Notes under the pieces: model-generated
What the model was told of the DNA's origin: nothing
Database searches by the model: none
Seen by the model: the letters and a program-made list of their open reading frames with translations, nothing else
Shown: positions 38,513-48,257 of the stretch, in pieces
Position numbering within the stretch: position 1 is the stretch's first letter
How the letters are laid out: each line of letters opens with the position of its first letter
Program-made: the position numbers and the translations under genes
DNA from: Pseudomonas vlassakiae
GTDB taxonomy: Bacteria > Pseudomonadota > Gammaproteobacteria > Pseudomonadales > Pseudomonadaceae
DNA length: 64,000 nt
Reading direction: 5' to 3'
Assembly (NCBI RefSeq): GCF_014269035.2
Contig: NZ_JABWRP020000001.1
Location: 186,001-250,000 of the forward strand

Positions 38513-39514
38513 TCACACCTTCAACACCAACTTGCCGAAGTTCTCGCCGCTGAACAGCTTGAGCAGCGTCTCGGGGAAGGTCTCCAGCCCCTCGACCACA
38601 TCCTCCTTGCTCTTGACCTTGCCCGTGGCCAGCCAGCCGGCCATTTCCTGGGCCGCCGTGCCATAGTCCTTGGCGTGGTCCATCACCACGAAACCTTCCA
38701 TGCGCGCGCGGTTCACCAGCAGCGCCAGGTAGTTGGCCGGGCCTTTGACGGCTTCCTTGTTGTTGTACTGGCTGATTGCGCCGCAGATGACGATGCGCGC
38801 CTTGAAGTTGATGCGGGTGAGCACGGCGTCGAGGATGTCGCCGCCGACGTTGTCGAAGTACACGTCGACGCCTTTGGGGCATTCGCGTTTCAGGCCGGCC
38901 AGCACGTCTTCGGCCTTGTAGTCGATCACGCCGTCAAAGCCCAGTTCGTCCTTGAGGTACTGGCATTTCTGCGCGCCACCGGCGATGCCGACCACATGGC
39001 AGCCCTTGAGCTTGGCGATCTGGCCGACGATGCTGCCGACCGCGCCGGCCGCGCCGGAGATGACCACGGTGTCGCCGGCCTTGGGCTGGCCGACCTCGAG
39101 CAGGGCGAAGTAGGCGGTCATGCCGGTCATGCCCAGGGCCGAGAGGTAGCGGGGCAGTGGGGCGAGGTTGGGGTCGATCTTGTGCAGGCCCTGGGGCTCG
39201 CCGGTGAAGTAGTCCTGCACGCCGAGGGCGCCGCTGACATGGTCACCGGGCTTGTAGTCCGGGTGGTTGGAGGCGACCACTTCACCGACGCCCAGGGCGC
39301 GCATCACTTGACCAAGGGCCACGGGGGGGATGTATGACTTGCCTTCGTTCATCCAGCCGCGCATGGCCGGGTCCAGCGACAGGTACAGGTTGCGCACCTG
39401 GATTTGCCCGGCGGCGGGGGCTTCGGCGGGTACCGTCTCGAAGGTGAAGTCGTCACGGCGCACGGCGCCGACCGGGCGTTTGGCTAGCAGGAAGCGGCGG
39501 TTGGTCTGGGTCAT
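38513..39514 (-). CDS. NADP-dependent zinc-free oxidoreductase (CurA/leukotriene B4 12-hydroxydehydrogenase-like)
   Basis: A 333-aa medium-chain dehydrogenase/reductase. LSLDPAMRGWMNEGKSYIPPV near residue 48 is a family signature, and the nucleotide fold is in VVISGAAGAVGSIVGQIAKLKGCHVVGIAGG near 152, with LGFDGVIDYK near 190. Structural and catalytic zinc ligands of alcohol dehydrogenases are absent, as expected. Relatives reduce alkenals, alkenones or curcumin with NADPH, which suggests a detoxification role. It is monocistronic, with only 58 bases to kdsA copy 2 on the same strand. Confidence 0.9.
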   Translation of the reverse strand: MTQTNRRFLLAKRPVGAVRRDDFTFETVPAEAPAAGQIQVRNLYLSLDPAMRGWMNEGKSYIPPVALGQVMRALGVGEVVASNHPDYKPGDHVSGALGVQDYFTGEPQGLHKIDPNLAPLPRYLSALGMTGMTAYFALLEVGQPKAGDTVVISGAAGAVGSIVGQIAKLKGCHVVGIAGGAQKCQYLKDELGFDGVIDYKAEDVLAGLKRECPKGVDVYFDNVGGDILDAVLTRINFKARIVICGAISQYNNKEAVKGPANYLALLVNRARMEGFVVMDHAKDYGTAAQEMAGWLATGKVKSKEDVVEGLETFPETLLKLFSGENFGKLVLKV

Positions 39515-39688
39515 GGCAGGTTCCTTATGGGCAATGAGGCGCAGCGGTCAATTTAACCTGCTGATGCAGGTTGGTCCGCAAAATCACTGCTAAGCATGGT
39601 AGCCCAACCGTTGCCCTGATGATGCTGCCCAGCCGGGCGGTGGGCTGACTAGACTCTGAGCCCATCCATTCCCCCTCAGGAGCAGACG

Positions 39689-40450
39689 ATGAGCATGACC
39701 TTTTCCGGCCAGGTAGCCCTGGTCACCGGTGGCGCGGCGGGCATCGGCCGGGCGACGGCGCAGGCTTTTGCCCGCGAAGGCCTGAAGGTGGTGGTGGCCG
39801 ACCTCGACCCGGTCGGTGGCGAGGCCACGGTGGCCTTGATTCGCCAGGCGGGTGGCGAGGCGCTGTTCGTGGCCTGTGATGTGACCCAGGATGCTCAGGT
39901 GCGCGAGCTGCATGAACGAGCCATCGAAACCTATGGCCGGCTCGATTATGCCTACAACAATGCCGGCATCGAAATCGAACAGGGGCGACTGGCCGAGGGC
40001 AGCGAGGCCGAGTTCGACGCGATCATGAGCGTCAATGTCAAAGGCGTGTGGCTGTGCATGAAATACCAGCTGCCGCTGCTGCTGGCCCAGGGCGGTGGGG
40101 CGATCGTCAACACCGCCTCGGTGGCGGGCCTGGGGGCGGCGCCAAAGATGAGTATCTACGCCGCCTCCAAGCACGCAGTGATCGGCCTGACCAAGTCGGC
40201 GGCCATCGAATATGCCAAGAAGGGTATCCGGGTGAATGCCGTGTGCCCGGCGGTGATCGACACCGACATGTTCCGCCGCGCCTACGAGGCCGACCCGCGC
40301 AAGGCCGAATTTGCCGCAGCGATGCACCCGGTCGGGCGTATCGGCAAGGTCGAGGAAATTGCCAGTGCGGTGCTGTACCTGTGCAGTGACGGGGCGGCGT
40401 TCACCACCGGGCATAGCCTGACGGTGGATGGCGGGGCTACCGCGATCTGA
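39689..40450 (+). CDS. Short-chain dehydrogenase/reductase (SDR, FabG-like)
   Basis: A 253-aa classical SDR: ALVTGGAAGIGRATAQAFA near residue 9, the NNAG block in DYAYNNAGIEIEQ near 88, NTASVAGLGAAPKMSIYAASKHAVIGLTK near 140 with the catalytic Ser, Tyr and Lys, and VCPAVIDTDM near 188. D36-type acidic residues after beta2 (VVADLDPVGG) favour NAD. The substrate is not predictable. A good AGGAG site precedes ATG 39689. It is not part of an evident operon. Confidence 0.92.
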   Translation: MSMTFSGQVALVTGGAAGIGRATAQAFAREGLKVVVADLDPVGGEATVALIRQAGGEALFVACDVTQDAQVRELHERAIETYGRLDYAYNNAGIEIEQGRLAEGSEAEFDAIMSVNVKGVWLCMKYQLPLLLAQGGGAIVNTASVAGLGAAPKMSIYAASKHAVIGLTKSAAIEYAKKGIRVNAVCPAVIDTDMFRRAYEADPRKAEFAAAMHPVGRIGKVEEIASAVLYLCSDGAAFTTGHSLTVDGGATAI

Positions 40451-40540
40451 GCCTCCCCGGGTGCAGGCGGTACGGCCCGTGTATAGCCGGTTTGCTGATT
40501 CGCTGTATATACTCTGGCTGTTCTGGTTTTGGAAAGCGAC

Positions 40541-41368
40541 ATGGAGACAGTCAGCGCCCAAAAGCCCGGCTGCCGTGCCTCGATACTGGATTTCGAGGCG
40601 TGCCGGGGCGTAGCCGAAGGGCCGGTATTCATCGTGGCCTCGGGGGCCTCTGCCAAAGGCTTCCCACTGCAGCGTTTTGCCGGCGTGCCGATGATCACCG
40701 TCAATGGCGCGATTTCGATGTTCGCGGAGCATGGCGTGCGCCCGTATTTCTATGTGTGCACCGACACTGGGTTTGCGCAGCAGCAACCTGATCTTTACGC
40801 CAAGGCGCTACGGCTCAGTCAGCGCCTGGCGATCTGGCCGGATGAAATCGGTCTGTTGCCGGTGCCGACCAAGGCCCAGGTTTTCCCATTGGCCAAGGCC
40901 GCCCGCGCCAGCCTGCAAGAATCCCTGTTCAATACCGAGCCAATGTTGGTGCGCAGCCGTACCTTATGGGGTAGCCGCTCGCGCTCGGTAGGCTTCAGCA
41001 AGGATCTCTCGCTGGGGTTTTTCGATGCACGTACGGTAGCTTATGCGGCGTTGCAGCTTGCCTGTCACCTGGGCTTCAATCAGGTTTTCCTGGTGGGTGT
41101 GGACCTCGACCAGTCGGTAGGGCGCTTCTATGAAGAACCCGGCCAGGCGGTTTCGCGCTGTCACCTGGACGAGTCATTTGAGCGGCGCATCCTGCCCTCG
41201 CTGAAGCTGATGGCCGATCGGGTTGTGAACGAGCACTTCGCCGTCTACAACCTGTCTGCCACATCGAAGATCCCCGCATCGGTCATCCCCAAGATCAGCC
41301 TCGATCAGGCCGAGACGCTCATCCACGGCCGCGCGCCTCAGGCGTTCTTGTGCAGCCACCCTGCGTGA
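40541..41368 (+). CDS. DUF115 / MptE-like LPS core-type protein
   Basis: A 275-aa cytoplasmic protein. PVFIVASGASAKGFPLQRFAG near residue 28 and MITVNGAISMFAEHGVRPYFYVCTDTGF near 50 match the 6-hydroxymethylpterin pyrophosphokinase MptE-like (DUF115) fold also found in surface-glycan proteins; FNQVFLVGVDLDQS near 185 is a second family block. Pseudomonas homologues are generally labelled LPS biosynthesis proteins. There is no evidence for pterin metabolism nearby. ATG 40541 follows GGAAAG; an upstream TTG is possible. Its 3' end overlaps the convergent MFS gene by 50 bases. Confidence 0.65.
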   Translation: METVSAQKPGCRASILDFEACRGVAEGPVFIVASGASAKGFPLQRFAGVPMITVNGAISMFAEHGVRPYFYVCTDTGFAQQQPDLYAKALRLSQRLAIWPDEIGLLPVPTKAQVFPLAKAARASLQESLFNTEPMLVRSRTLWGSRSRSVGFSKDLSLGFFDARTVAYAALQLACHLGFNQVFLVGVDLDQSVGRFYEEPGQAVSRCHLDESFERRILPSLKLMADRVVNEHFAVYNLSATSKIPASVIPKISLDQAETLIHGRAPQAFLCSHPA

Positions 41369-42536
41369 CTCGAAACGTTACGGGATGCTCGTGATGTACG
41401 CCTTGCCTTGCATCTGGTAACGCCGCGGCAACGGCCATGCACCCGGCCAGCAGCACCCCACCAAACCCCAGCAAGGCCACGCCTGAGCCAAGGTGGTCGC
41501 TCAGCACCCCGGTCAGGATCACCGGCACGCTGAAGCCCAGGTAGGCCAGCAGGAAGAACCCCGCACTGGCGCGGGTCTTTTCGGCGCCGGCCATTTCATT
41601 CACCGCCGCCAGCCCGCCCAGGTAGATGAAGCCGTAGCAGGCGCTACTCGCTGCCACCGCGCCGGCCAGCACTGCCCAGAGGCGGCCGCTGTCGGCGCCC
41701 CAGGCCAGCAAGGCATAGCTGCACGGCAAAATTGCCATGCCCAGCAAGGTGGCCGCGCGGCTCGACATACGCCTGGCCAGCGGCTGGAACAGCAGGCCGC
41801 AACTGATCACGCAGAATGTCGAGAACCCCGACCAGGCGCTCAAGCCGTGCTGGCGCAGGATCCCGGGCAGCAGGGCGATCACCAGCCCGACGCAGGCCCA
41901 GGCCAGCAGAATGGCCAGGCCATAGACCACGCTGCCTCGGGGGTAGCAGGGCAGGCGCAGCATGGCACTGCGTTGTGCCGGTCGCGGGTCGGGCAAGCGC
42001 CAGACCAGCAGCACTGCGACTGCGCCCAGCAGCAACTGCAGGTGGAAGCTGCCGGGCGTCAGGCTCGGGCCTCGCAGCAGGAACAGGCTGGTCAGCGCTG
42101 CGCCCAGGCCAAAGCCCAGCGAGGTACTGGCGGTGACCCAGTTGGCGGCGCGGGCACTGGTGTCGGCGCCCATCAGTTCCGTCATGTAGGCGGTTGCCGT
42201 GGCCGAGGCCAGGCCGGTGCCCAGGCCCAGGAAGAAGCGCGCCACGCCGAGGGTTTGCAGGCTTGGCGCAAACAGCATTAGCAGCGTGGCAATCATCGAC
42301 AGCACCAGCGCGGCGAGGATCAGTGGACGTCGCCCGACCCGGTCGGCCAGTCCGCCCAGGGCCAGCAGCACCGGCAGCACGCCCAGCACGTAGCCGGAGA
42401 AGGCCACTGCGGTGGCAGCGGCGCCCTGGCCCGAGAGGTCGGCGTAGGTGATGTAGAGCGGGGCCTGCAGGTTGACGGCCAGGGTGATCAGGCACAGGGC
42501 GAAGGCCAACAGGGCGGGGGAATGACGCGAGGGCAT
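41319..42536 (-). CDS. MFS transporter (drug/sugar efflux type)
   Basis: A 405-aa protein with 12 hydrophobic segments. LGGLADRVGRRPLILAALVLS near residue 65 is the MFS loop 2-3 motif, and FLGLGTGLASATATAYMTELMGA near 105 is motif C-like. The substrate is unknown. ATG 42536 is chosen because it directly precedes the first helix; the frame is open a further 15 codons. The C-terminal ~17 codons overlap the DUF115 gene on the other strand, and that tail is hydrophilic and unusual. Confidence 0.88.
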   Translation of the reverse strand: MPSRHSPALLAFALCLITLAVNLQAPLYITYADLSGQGAAATAVAFSGYVLGVLPVLLALGGLADRVGRRPLILAALVLSMIATLLMLFAPSLQTLGVARFFLGLGTGLASATATAYMTELMGADTSARAANWVTASTSLGFGLGAALTSLFLLRGPSLTPGSFHLQLLLGAVAVLLVWRLPDPRPAQRSAMLRLPCYPRGSVVYGLAILLAWACVGLVIALLPGILRQHGLSAWSGFSTFCVISCGLLFQPLARRMSSRAATLLGMAILPCSYALLAWGADSGRLWAVLAGAVAASSACYGFIYLGGLAAVNEMAGAEKTRASAGFFLLAYLGFSVPVILTGVLSDHLGSGVALLGFGGVLLAGCMAVAAALPDARQGVHHEHPVTFRVTQGGCTRTPEARGRG

Positions 42537-42570
42537 TGGGTACGATCCTGGTTCTCGGGTTGTCTGTTCC

Positions 42571-42664
42571 GGCCCTTTCACGGGTAAACCCGCTCACACA
42601 GGAACCCCACAAATTCCACCGTCTGCGCTGTACGTGTGGGAGCGGGCTCACCCGCGAAAGGGCC
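42571..42664. repeat. REP pair (two facing palindromic units)
   Basis: GGCCCTTTCACGGGTAAACC continuing to CGCTC on the left and its inverted counterpart with AGCGGGCTCACCCGCGAAAG continuing to GGCC on the right, about 30 bases apart. It matches the P. putida-type REP family also seen at 55.2, 57.0, 58.8 and 63.3 kb. It lies between divergent MFS and MocR genes. Confidence 0.82.
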
Positions 42665-42764
42665 ATTTCAGCAGACATTGCCCTCAGGGCAAACACCCAA
42701 CAAGGCACACCCAAGCTCCATTTGTGCTTAACTGTTCGCTCAAGATGAGCAAACACCCGCCGCC

Positions 42765-44162
42765 ATGCACTTCACCCTCGACCGCCAAAGCCCCACTCCA
42801 CTGGTGCAACAACTCACCGAAGAACTCCAAGCCTGGATCGAACAGCAGCGCCTGCGTCCCGGGTCCCGCCTGCCGTCGATCCGCAGCCTGGCCCGCAGCC
42901 AGTCGGTTAGCGCCTCCTGCGTGATCGAAGCCTACGACCGCCTGGTCGCCAGCGGCTGGCTGGAGGCGCGCCATGGCACTGGCTTCTTCGTTGCCGAGCG
43001 CAAAGTCACCCTGGAAAGCGACAATCCGCCGGTCTGGGGCGAGGCAGGCGATGGCAGCTGGCGCCAGTTCCGCGAAGGCCACGACGAACTGCTCAAGCTC
43101 GGCTGCGGCTGGCTGCCGAACAGCTGGCGCGCAGACGTCGAACTGGCCCAGGCGATCCGCCAGGTCAGCCGCGGCGCCCCCCAGGACCTGTTCGACTATT
43201 GCCCGCCGCTGGGGCTGGCCAGCCTGCGGCTGCACGTGCACAAGCGCCTGGCGCGGCTGGACATCGCTGCCGGCCCCGAACGTATCCTCACCGTCCAGGG
43301 TGCCAGCCATGGCCTCGACCTGCTGGTGCGGACCTTGTTGCGGCCCGGCGACACCGTGCTGGTGGAAAACCCTGGCTATTACAACCTCTTCAACCTGTTA
43401 CGCCAGCATCAGGTGCACATGCTGCCGGTACCGCGCACGGCGGCCGGCCCGGACCTGGCGGTGCTCGAACGCCTGCTGGCCGAGCACCGCCCACGCTGCC
43501 TGTTCACCAACAGCCTGTACCACAACCCCACTGGCACCAGCCTCGTACCCAAGGTTGCCTATCGCCTGCTGGAGCTGGCCCGCGAGCACGACCTGCGCAT
43601 CATCGAGGACGATATCTACGCCGACTTCCAGGAAGGCCCGGCCACTCGCCTGGCCACACTCGACAGCGAGCAGCGAGTGATCTACCTGGCCAGCTTTTCC
43701 AAGACCCTGAGCAGTTCGCTGCGGGTCGGCTACCTGGTGGCCGACGCGCCGCTGCTGGCGCGTCTGGCCGAACTGAAGATGGTCAGTGGCATCGGCACCT
43801 CGCGCTTTGCCGAGCAGGTGGTCGGGCAGATGCTGGCCAACGGCAGCTACCGCAAGAGCGTGCAGCGCCTGCGGGTGCGGCTGGGCCAGCACATGGCCAA
43901 ATTGCTCGGGCAGCTGGAGCAGTACGGCTGGCAAGTGTTCTGCGAGCCGTATGGCGGCATGTTCGTCTGGGCGCGGGTGCCTGGGCGTGACTTCGCCAGC
44001 CTTGAGCGCCTGGCGCTGGAGCATGCGGTGTTGCTGACCCCGGGCAGCGCCTTCGACTACCAGGGCGCTGGCAGCGACTGGCTGCGTATCAATGTCGCCT
44101 ACGGGCAGGACACCCGCGCCCAGGGCTTCCTTCAGCACGCAGGGCGACCTTCAGCTAGCTGA
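42765..44162 (+). CDS. MocR/PdxR-type regulator: GntR DNA-binding domain fused to aminotransferase domain
   Basis: A 465-aa protein. The winged helix-turn-helix is at residues ~10-75 (PLVQQLTEELQAWIEQQRLRPGSRLPSIRSLA), followed by a class I aminotransferase fold. The PLP lysine lies in YLASFSKTLSSSLRVGYLV near 315, YHNPTGTSLVP near 252 is the Asn-Pro motif, and EDDIYADFQ near 283 holds the PLP aspartate. MocR proteins sense PLP or amino compounds and usually control an adjacent divergent gene; the MFS gene at 41.3-42.5 kb is the natural candidate target (inferred). Confidence 0.9.
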   Translation: MHFTLDRQSPTPLVQQLTEELQAWIEQQRLRPGSRLPSIRSLARSQSVSASCVIEAYDRLVASGWLEARHGTGFFVAERKVTLESDNPPVWGEAGDGSWRQFREGHDELLKLGCGWLPNSWRADVELAQAIRQVSRGAPQDLFDYCPPLGLASLRLHVHKRLARLDIAAGPERILTVQGASHGLDLLVRTLLRPGDTVLVENPGYYNLFNLLRQHQVHMLPVPRTAAGPDLAVLERLLAEHRPRCLFTNSLYHNPTGTSLVPKVAYRLLELAREHDLRIIEDDIYADFQEGPATRLATLDSEQRVIYLASFSKTLSSSLRVGYLVADAPLLARLAELKMVSGIGTSRFAEQVVGQMLANGSYRKSVQRLRVRLGQHMAKLLGQLEQYGWQVFCEPYGGMFVWARVPGRDFASLERLALEHAVLLTPGSAFDYQGAGSDWLRINVAYGQDTRAQGFLQHAGRPSAS

Positions 44163-44279
44163 TCGCGACACGCTCATAGCCATTTGACACCATTTTCCCG
44201 TCACCCCCTTGTGAGCAGGGCAATAACGTTGCCACGCTTGGCCCACGGCAAAACCTTGCACGATGAAGGGGAATCGGCG

Positions 44280-46217
44280 ATGGCGACGAGCAGGCACGGT
44301 GTTCTGGCCAACCTGGGCATGGCCCGTAAACTGGGCCTGGGGTTCGCCTTGGTGTTGCTGCTGACCATCGCGGTGGCGGCCATCGGTATCGCGGCGCTGC
44401 ACAGTGTTGGCCAGCGCTTCGACGGCCTGCGCCAGCTGGGCCAGGTCAATACCGACCTGCTGCGGCTGCGCCAGCACGAGCAGGCCTTTGCCCTGCGCTC
44501 CGACATCAAGGAGGCCGAGGCCTTGCGCAGCGGCCTGCAGAACCTTGCCGAGCGCGCCCGCAGCCTGCCAGCACTGGCGGCGGCCGAGGCTGACCTGGCG
44601 GCTTACGGCCAAGCCTTCGACGCCTTCGTCGAAGCGGTACAGGCCAAGGAGCTGGCGCTGGACATGGCCAGTTGGTCGGTGTCCAGCGTGGCCAACAACC
44701 TCGATGTGTTGCAGGCCGGCCTGGCCGACGATGGCACCTACACCCTCAAGCAGTCCCAGGGCCAGCAAGGGGGCGAGTTCCTCGAGCAGGCGGGGCAGGT
44801 GGCGCAGGTGTCGCGGCTGATGTTGCAGGCCATGGACGAAGCGCGGGTGCGCCTGGACAAGAGCCGCAAGGGCGAGGAGGGGGAGCAAGGCCGCATCGCC
44901 CAGACGGTCGAAGCGGCGCAGCTGGTCGAGCAGCTCAAGGCCACCGTCGGTGATGCGGGTTACCAGAGTGTGCTCGGCGAGGTAGCCGGGCACATTGTCA
45001 GCTTCTCCGACAAGCTCAACGAATACACCGACCTGCTGGGCAAGGAGCAAGGCATCAAGGCGCAGCTGCAGGCGCGTGCCGAGCAGGTCACCGGCCGGGT
45101 CGACCAGGCCTATGCCGTCGATCAGCAAGCCATGCAGGCTGAGCTGGCGCGCAACCGCCTGGCCATCGCCCTGGCCACCGGGCTGGCGTTATTGGTGGGT
45201 GTGCTCGCCGCCTGGCTGATCACCCGCGCCGTGGTCGGCCCGCTCAAGCGCGTGATCGGCCGAGCCCAGCGCATTGCCGCCGGCGAGTTGAGCCTGGACA
45301 GCGAGGCGCCGCGCAGCGACGAAGTCGGCCAGTTGATGCAGGCCATGCAGCAGATGGCCGCTGGGCTGTCTGGCGTGGTCAGCGGCCTGCAGCAGGGGAT
45401 CGAGCAACTGGCCGGCAGCGCCCAGGCGTTGTCGGCGGTCACCGAGCAGACCAACCGCGAAGTCGGCAGCCAGAAGGAGGAGACCGAGCAGGTGGCCACG
45501 GCCATGCAGCAGATGACGGCCACCGTGCACGATGTGGCACGCAATGCCGAAGAAGCCGCACAGGCGGCGCAGGCCGCCGATGACAAGGTTGACGCTGGCC
45601 AGCGCGTGGTGCGCGAGAGCATGCAGCGCATCGAGCAACTGGCCACGGCAGCGGACACCGCCAGCGCTGGCATCGACAGCCTGAGTGCCGAGATCCACAC
45701 CATTGGTGATGTGCTGGAGGTGATCAAGAGCGTGGCCGAGCAGACCAACCTGCTGGCGCTCAACGCGGCCATCGAGGCCGCCCGGGCGGGTGAGCAGGGG
45801 CGTGGTTTTGCAGTGGTGGCCGACGAGGTAAGGGCGCTGGCCAGGCGTACCCGCCAGTCGACCGAGGAAATCGAGCGCTTGGTGGCCAGCCTGCGCGGCA
45901 ATGCCCAGCAGTCGGTGGCGCAGATCCGCGGCAGTACCGAGCTGGTGCGCCTGGCCGTGGCCGATGCGCTGCAGACCGAGAGTGCGCTGGGCAGTATTGC
46001 GGTGGCGGTGTCGTTGATCCAGCAGATGAACCAGCAGATTGCGGCGGCGGCCGAGCAGCAGAGCTCGGTGGCCGAAGAGATCAGCCGCAGCGTGACGCAG
46101 ATCCGTGGCAGTGCCGATCAGGCGGCGCTGGCGATGCAGGACAATGCCCGGTCCAGTATCGAACTGGCGCAGTTGGGTAATGACCTGAAAGGCATGGTTG
46201 GGCATTTTAGGCTGTGA
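44280..46217 (+). CDS. Methyl-accepting chemotaxis protein with large (HBM-size) periplasmic sensor
   Basis: A 645-aa chemoreceptor. TM1 is at about residues 19-39 and TM2 at about 292-313, so the periplasmic domain of ~250 residues is helical and has the size of HBM domains such as that of P. putida McpS, which binds TCA-cycle acids. A HAMP domain (~315-365) and a long coiled-coil signalling domain follow, with the hairpin tip [20 protein letters not shown] and [18 protein letters not shown] near 485. ATG 44280 has AAGGGG upstream; a longer frame from 44184 is less likely. The ligand is unknown. Confidence 0.9.
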   Translation: MATSRHGVLANLGMARKLGLGFALVLLLTIAVAAIGIAALHSVGQRFDGLRQLGQVNTDLLRLRQHEQAFALRSDIKEAEALRSGLQNLAERARSLPALAAAEADLAAYGQAFDAFVEAVQAKELALDMASWSVSSVANNLDVLQAGLADDGTYTLKQSQGQQGGEFLEQAGQVAQVSRLMLQAMDEARVRLDKSRKGEEGEQGRIAQTVEAAQLVEQLKATVGDAGYQSVLGEVAGHIVSFSDKLNEYTDLLGKEQGIKAQLQARAEQVTGRVDQAYAVDQQAMQAELARNRLAIALATGLALLVGVLAAWLITRAVVGPLKRVIGRAQRIAAGELSLDSEAPRSDEVGQLMQAMQQMAAGLSGVVSGLQQGIEQLAGSAQALSAVTEQTNREVGSQKEETEQVATAMQQMTATVHDVARNAEEAAQAAQAADDKVDAGQRVVRESMQRIEQLATAADTASAGIDSLSAEIHTIGDVLEVIKSVAEQTNLLALNAAIEAARAGEQGRGFAVVADEVRALARRTRQSTEEIERLVASLRGNAQQSVAQIRGSTELVRLAVADALQTESALGSIAVAVSLIQQMNQQIAAAAEQQSSVAEEISRSVTQIRGSADQAALAMQDNARSSIELAQLGNDLKGMVGHFRL

Positions 46218-46245
46218 GTGCCTGGCGGGGCATTTTGTGAGGTTC

Positions 46246-46268
46246 GAGATCGAGCGCCGCCCGATCTC
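46246..46268. repeat. Small inverted repeat between convergent genes
   Basis: GAGATCG and CGATCTC arms (7 bp) around AGCGCCGCC, between the chemoreceptor gene and the convergent benE. The string GATCGAGCGCCGC recurs in the REP cluster at 58.8 kb, so this is probably a partial member of the same repeat family. Confidence 0.5.
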
Positions 46269-46283
46269 AACCGTAACGCCGAT

Positions 46284-47480
46284 CTACCGTCGAACACCCC
46301 GAGGATTGAGGATCAACAAGGTCAGCACCCCCGCCACAATCCCCCAGAACGCCGAGCCAATCGAGAACAGCGTCAAGCCCGAGGCCGTCACCATGAAGGT
46401 GATCAGCGCCGCCTCACGCTCGCGTGCCTCGCTCATGGCCACGGTCAGTCCGTTCATGATCGAACCGAACAGCGCCAATGCCGCAATCGACAGCACCAGC
46501 TCCTTCGGCAGCGCCGCGAACAGTGCCGCCAAGGTGGCGCCGAACGTACCGGCAATGCCATAGAAGATCCCGCACCACACCGCCGCGGTATAGCGCTTGC
46601 CCGGGTCTTCATGGGCATGCGGCCCGGTGCAGATCGCCGCACTGATCGCCGCCAGGTTGACCCCGTGCGAGCCGAAGGGGGCCAGCAGCAGCGAAGCCAA
46701 GCCCGTCGTTGAAATCAGCGGCGAGGCAGGCACCTGGTAGCCGTCGGCGCGCAACACGGCCACGCCAGGCATGTTTTGCGAGGTCATGGCCACCACGAAC
46801 AGCGGAATGCCGATGCTGATGGTCGCGGCCAGCGAGAAGCTTGGCGTAGTCCACACCGGGGTCGCCACTTCCAGCCTGAAGCCGCTGAAGTCGAGCAGGC
46901 CGAGGGCGCCGGACAATGCCGTGCCCACCAGCAAGGCGGCGAGCACGCAGTAGCGCGGCGACAGGCGCTTGACCAGCAGGTAGCTGAAGAACATGCCGAG
47001 CACCAGCAGCGTGCGGTGCTGGGCGGCCACGAAGATTTCGCTGCCGATCTTGAACAGGATGCCGGCCAGCAAGGCCGAGGCCAGCGACGCCGGGATGCGC
47101 TTGACCAGGCGCTCGAAGCTGCCGGTCAGGCCGCAGATCACCACCAGCACCGCACAGGTGATGTAGGCACCGATGGCCTCGCCGTAGCTGACCCCACCCA
47201 GGCTGGTGATCAGCAGCGCCGCACCGGGGGTCGACCAGGCCACGGTGATCGGTGTGCGGTAGCGCAGCGACAAGCCGATACTACACAGCGCCATGCCGAT
47301 CGACAGCGCCCAGATCCACGAAGAAATCTGCGCATTGGTCAGGCCGGCTGCCTGGCCGGCCTGGAACATCAGCACCAGCGAACTGGTGTAGCCAGTCAGC
47401 ATGGCGATGAAGCCGGCGACGACCGCCGACGGGGAGGAGTCTGCCAGGGGCCGCAGGCGCGCGGAGGTGGCATCGGTCAT
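46284..47480 (-). CDS. benE: BenE-family benzoate/H+ symporter
   Basis: A 398-aa membrane protein with 11-12 hydrophobic segments. Family blocks are VVAGFIAMLTGYTSSLVLMFQAGQAAGL near residue 20, PITVAWSTPGAALL near 78, MTSQNMPGVAVLRADGY near 235 and FGSHGVNLAAISAAICTG near 265. BenE transports benzoate into the cytoplasm, but no ben or cat catabolic genes lie nearby, so the actual substrate may differ. ATG 47480 precedes the N-terminal hydrophilic leader; the frame is open further upstream. Confidence 0.9.
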   Translation of the reverse strand: MTDATSARLRPLADSSPSAVVAGFIAMLTGYTSSLVLMFQAGQAAGLTNAQISSWIWALSIGMALCSIGLSLRYRTPITVAWSTPGAALLITSLGGVSYGEAIGAYITCAVLVVICGLTGSFERLVKRIPASLASALLAGILFKIGSEIFVAAQHRTLLVLGMFFSYLLVKRLSPRYCVLAALLVGTALSGALGLLDFSGFRLEVATPVWTTPSFSLAATISIGIPLFVVAMTSQNMPGVAVLRADGYQVPASPLISTTGLASLLLAPFGSHGVNLAAISAAICTGPHAHEDPGKRYTAAVWCGIFYGIAGTFGATLAALFAALPKELVLSIAALALFGSIMNGLTVAMSEAREREAALITFMVTASGLTLFSIGSAFWGIVAGVLTLLILNPRGVRR

Positions 47481-47626
47481 GGGGTTGGGTCCTTGTCCAG
47501 GTGTAAGCAGTTTTTTCAGACTAACGCGGGCCGAATTGATCCTTGCCATACAGCAGGCATTGCTTTTAGCCGTACAGTCGCCAACTATTGGGCGAATTTT
47601 CGCAACTGCATGGGAGGGGACGGGCG

Positions 47627-48229
47627 ATGTTCAAGGTGTATGGTGATTACCAGTCAGGCAACTGCTACAAGGTCAAGCTGATGCTCAGCCTGCTTGACCG
47701 CCCGTATGAATGGCAGTCGGTGGATATCCTCAAGGGCGAGACCGAAACGCCAGAGTTCCTGGCCATGAACCCCAACGGCAAGGTACCGGTGCTCAAGCTC
47801 GAGGACGGTACCTGCCTGTGGGAATCGAACGCCATCCTCAACTACCTGGCCGACGGCAGCGAATTCCTGCCCAGCGAGCCGCGCCTGCGCACCCAGGTGT
47901 TGCAGTGGCAGTTCTTCGAGCAGTACAGCCATGAGCCGTACATTGCCGTGGCACGGTTCATCCAGTTCTACCTGGGCTTGCCGGACGAGCGCGTCGAGGA
48001 ATACCGCAAGCTGCACAAGGGCGGTTACAAGGCGTTGAAGGTGATGGAGCGGCAGTTGCAGATGACGCCGTACCTGGTCGGGGACCAGTACTCGATTGCC
48101 GATGTGGCGCTGTATGCCTACACCCATGTGGCGCATCAGGGCGGGTTCGACCTGGCTGATTACCCGGCGGTGCGCGCCTGGCTTGAGCGGGTGGCCAGCC
48201 ATCCACGGCATGTGCCGATGGTCGAGTAA
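47627..48229 (+). CDS. Glutathione S-transferase family protein
   Basis: A 200-aa cytosolic protein with a thioredoxin-like N-terminal domain (VYGDYQSGNCYKVKLMLSLL, MNPNGKVPVLKLEDGTCLWESNAILNYLA with the cis-Pro and Glu-Ser glutathione motif) and an all-helical C-terminal domain with YSIADVALYAYTH near residue 150. It probably conjugates or reduces small electrophiles. ATG 47627 has GGGAGGGGA upstream. It is transcribed away from benE. Confidence 0.92.
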   Translation: MFKVYGDYQSGNCYKVKLMLSLLDRPYEWQSVDILKGETETPEFLAMNPNGKVPVLKLEDGTCLWESNAILNYLADGSEFLPSEPRLRTQVLQWQFFEQYSHEPYIAVARFIQFYLGLPDERVEEYRKLHKGGYKALKVMERQLQMTPYLVGDQYSIADVALYAYTHVAHQGGFDLADYPAVRAWLERVASHPRHVPMVE

Positions 48230-48257
48230 GGCAGCTCCCACATGGGGCGCGCAGGGC

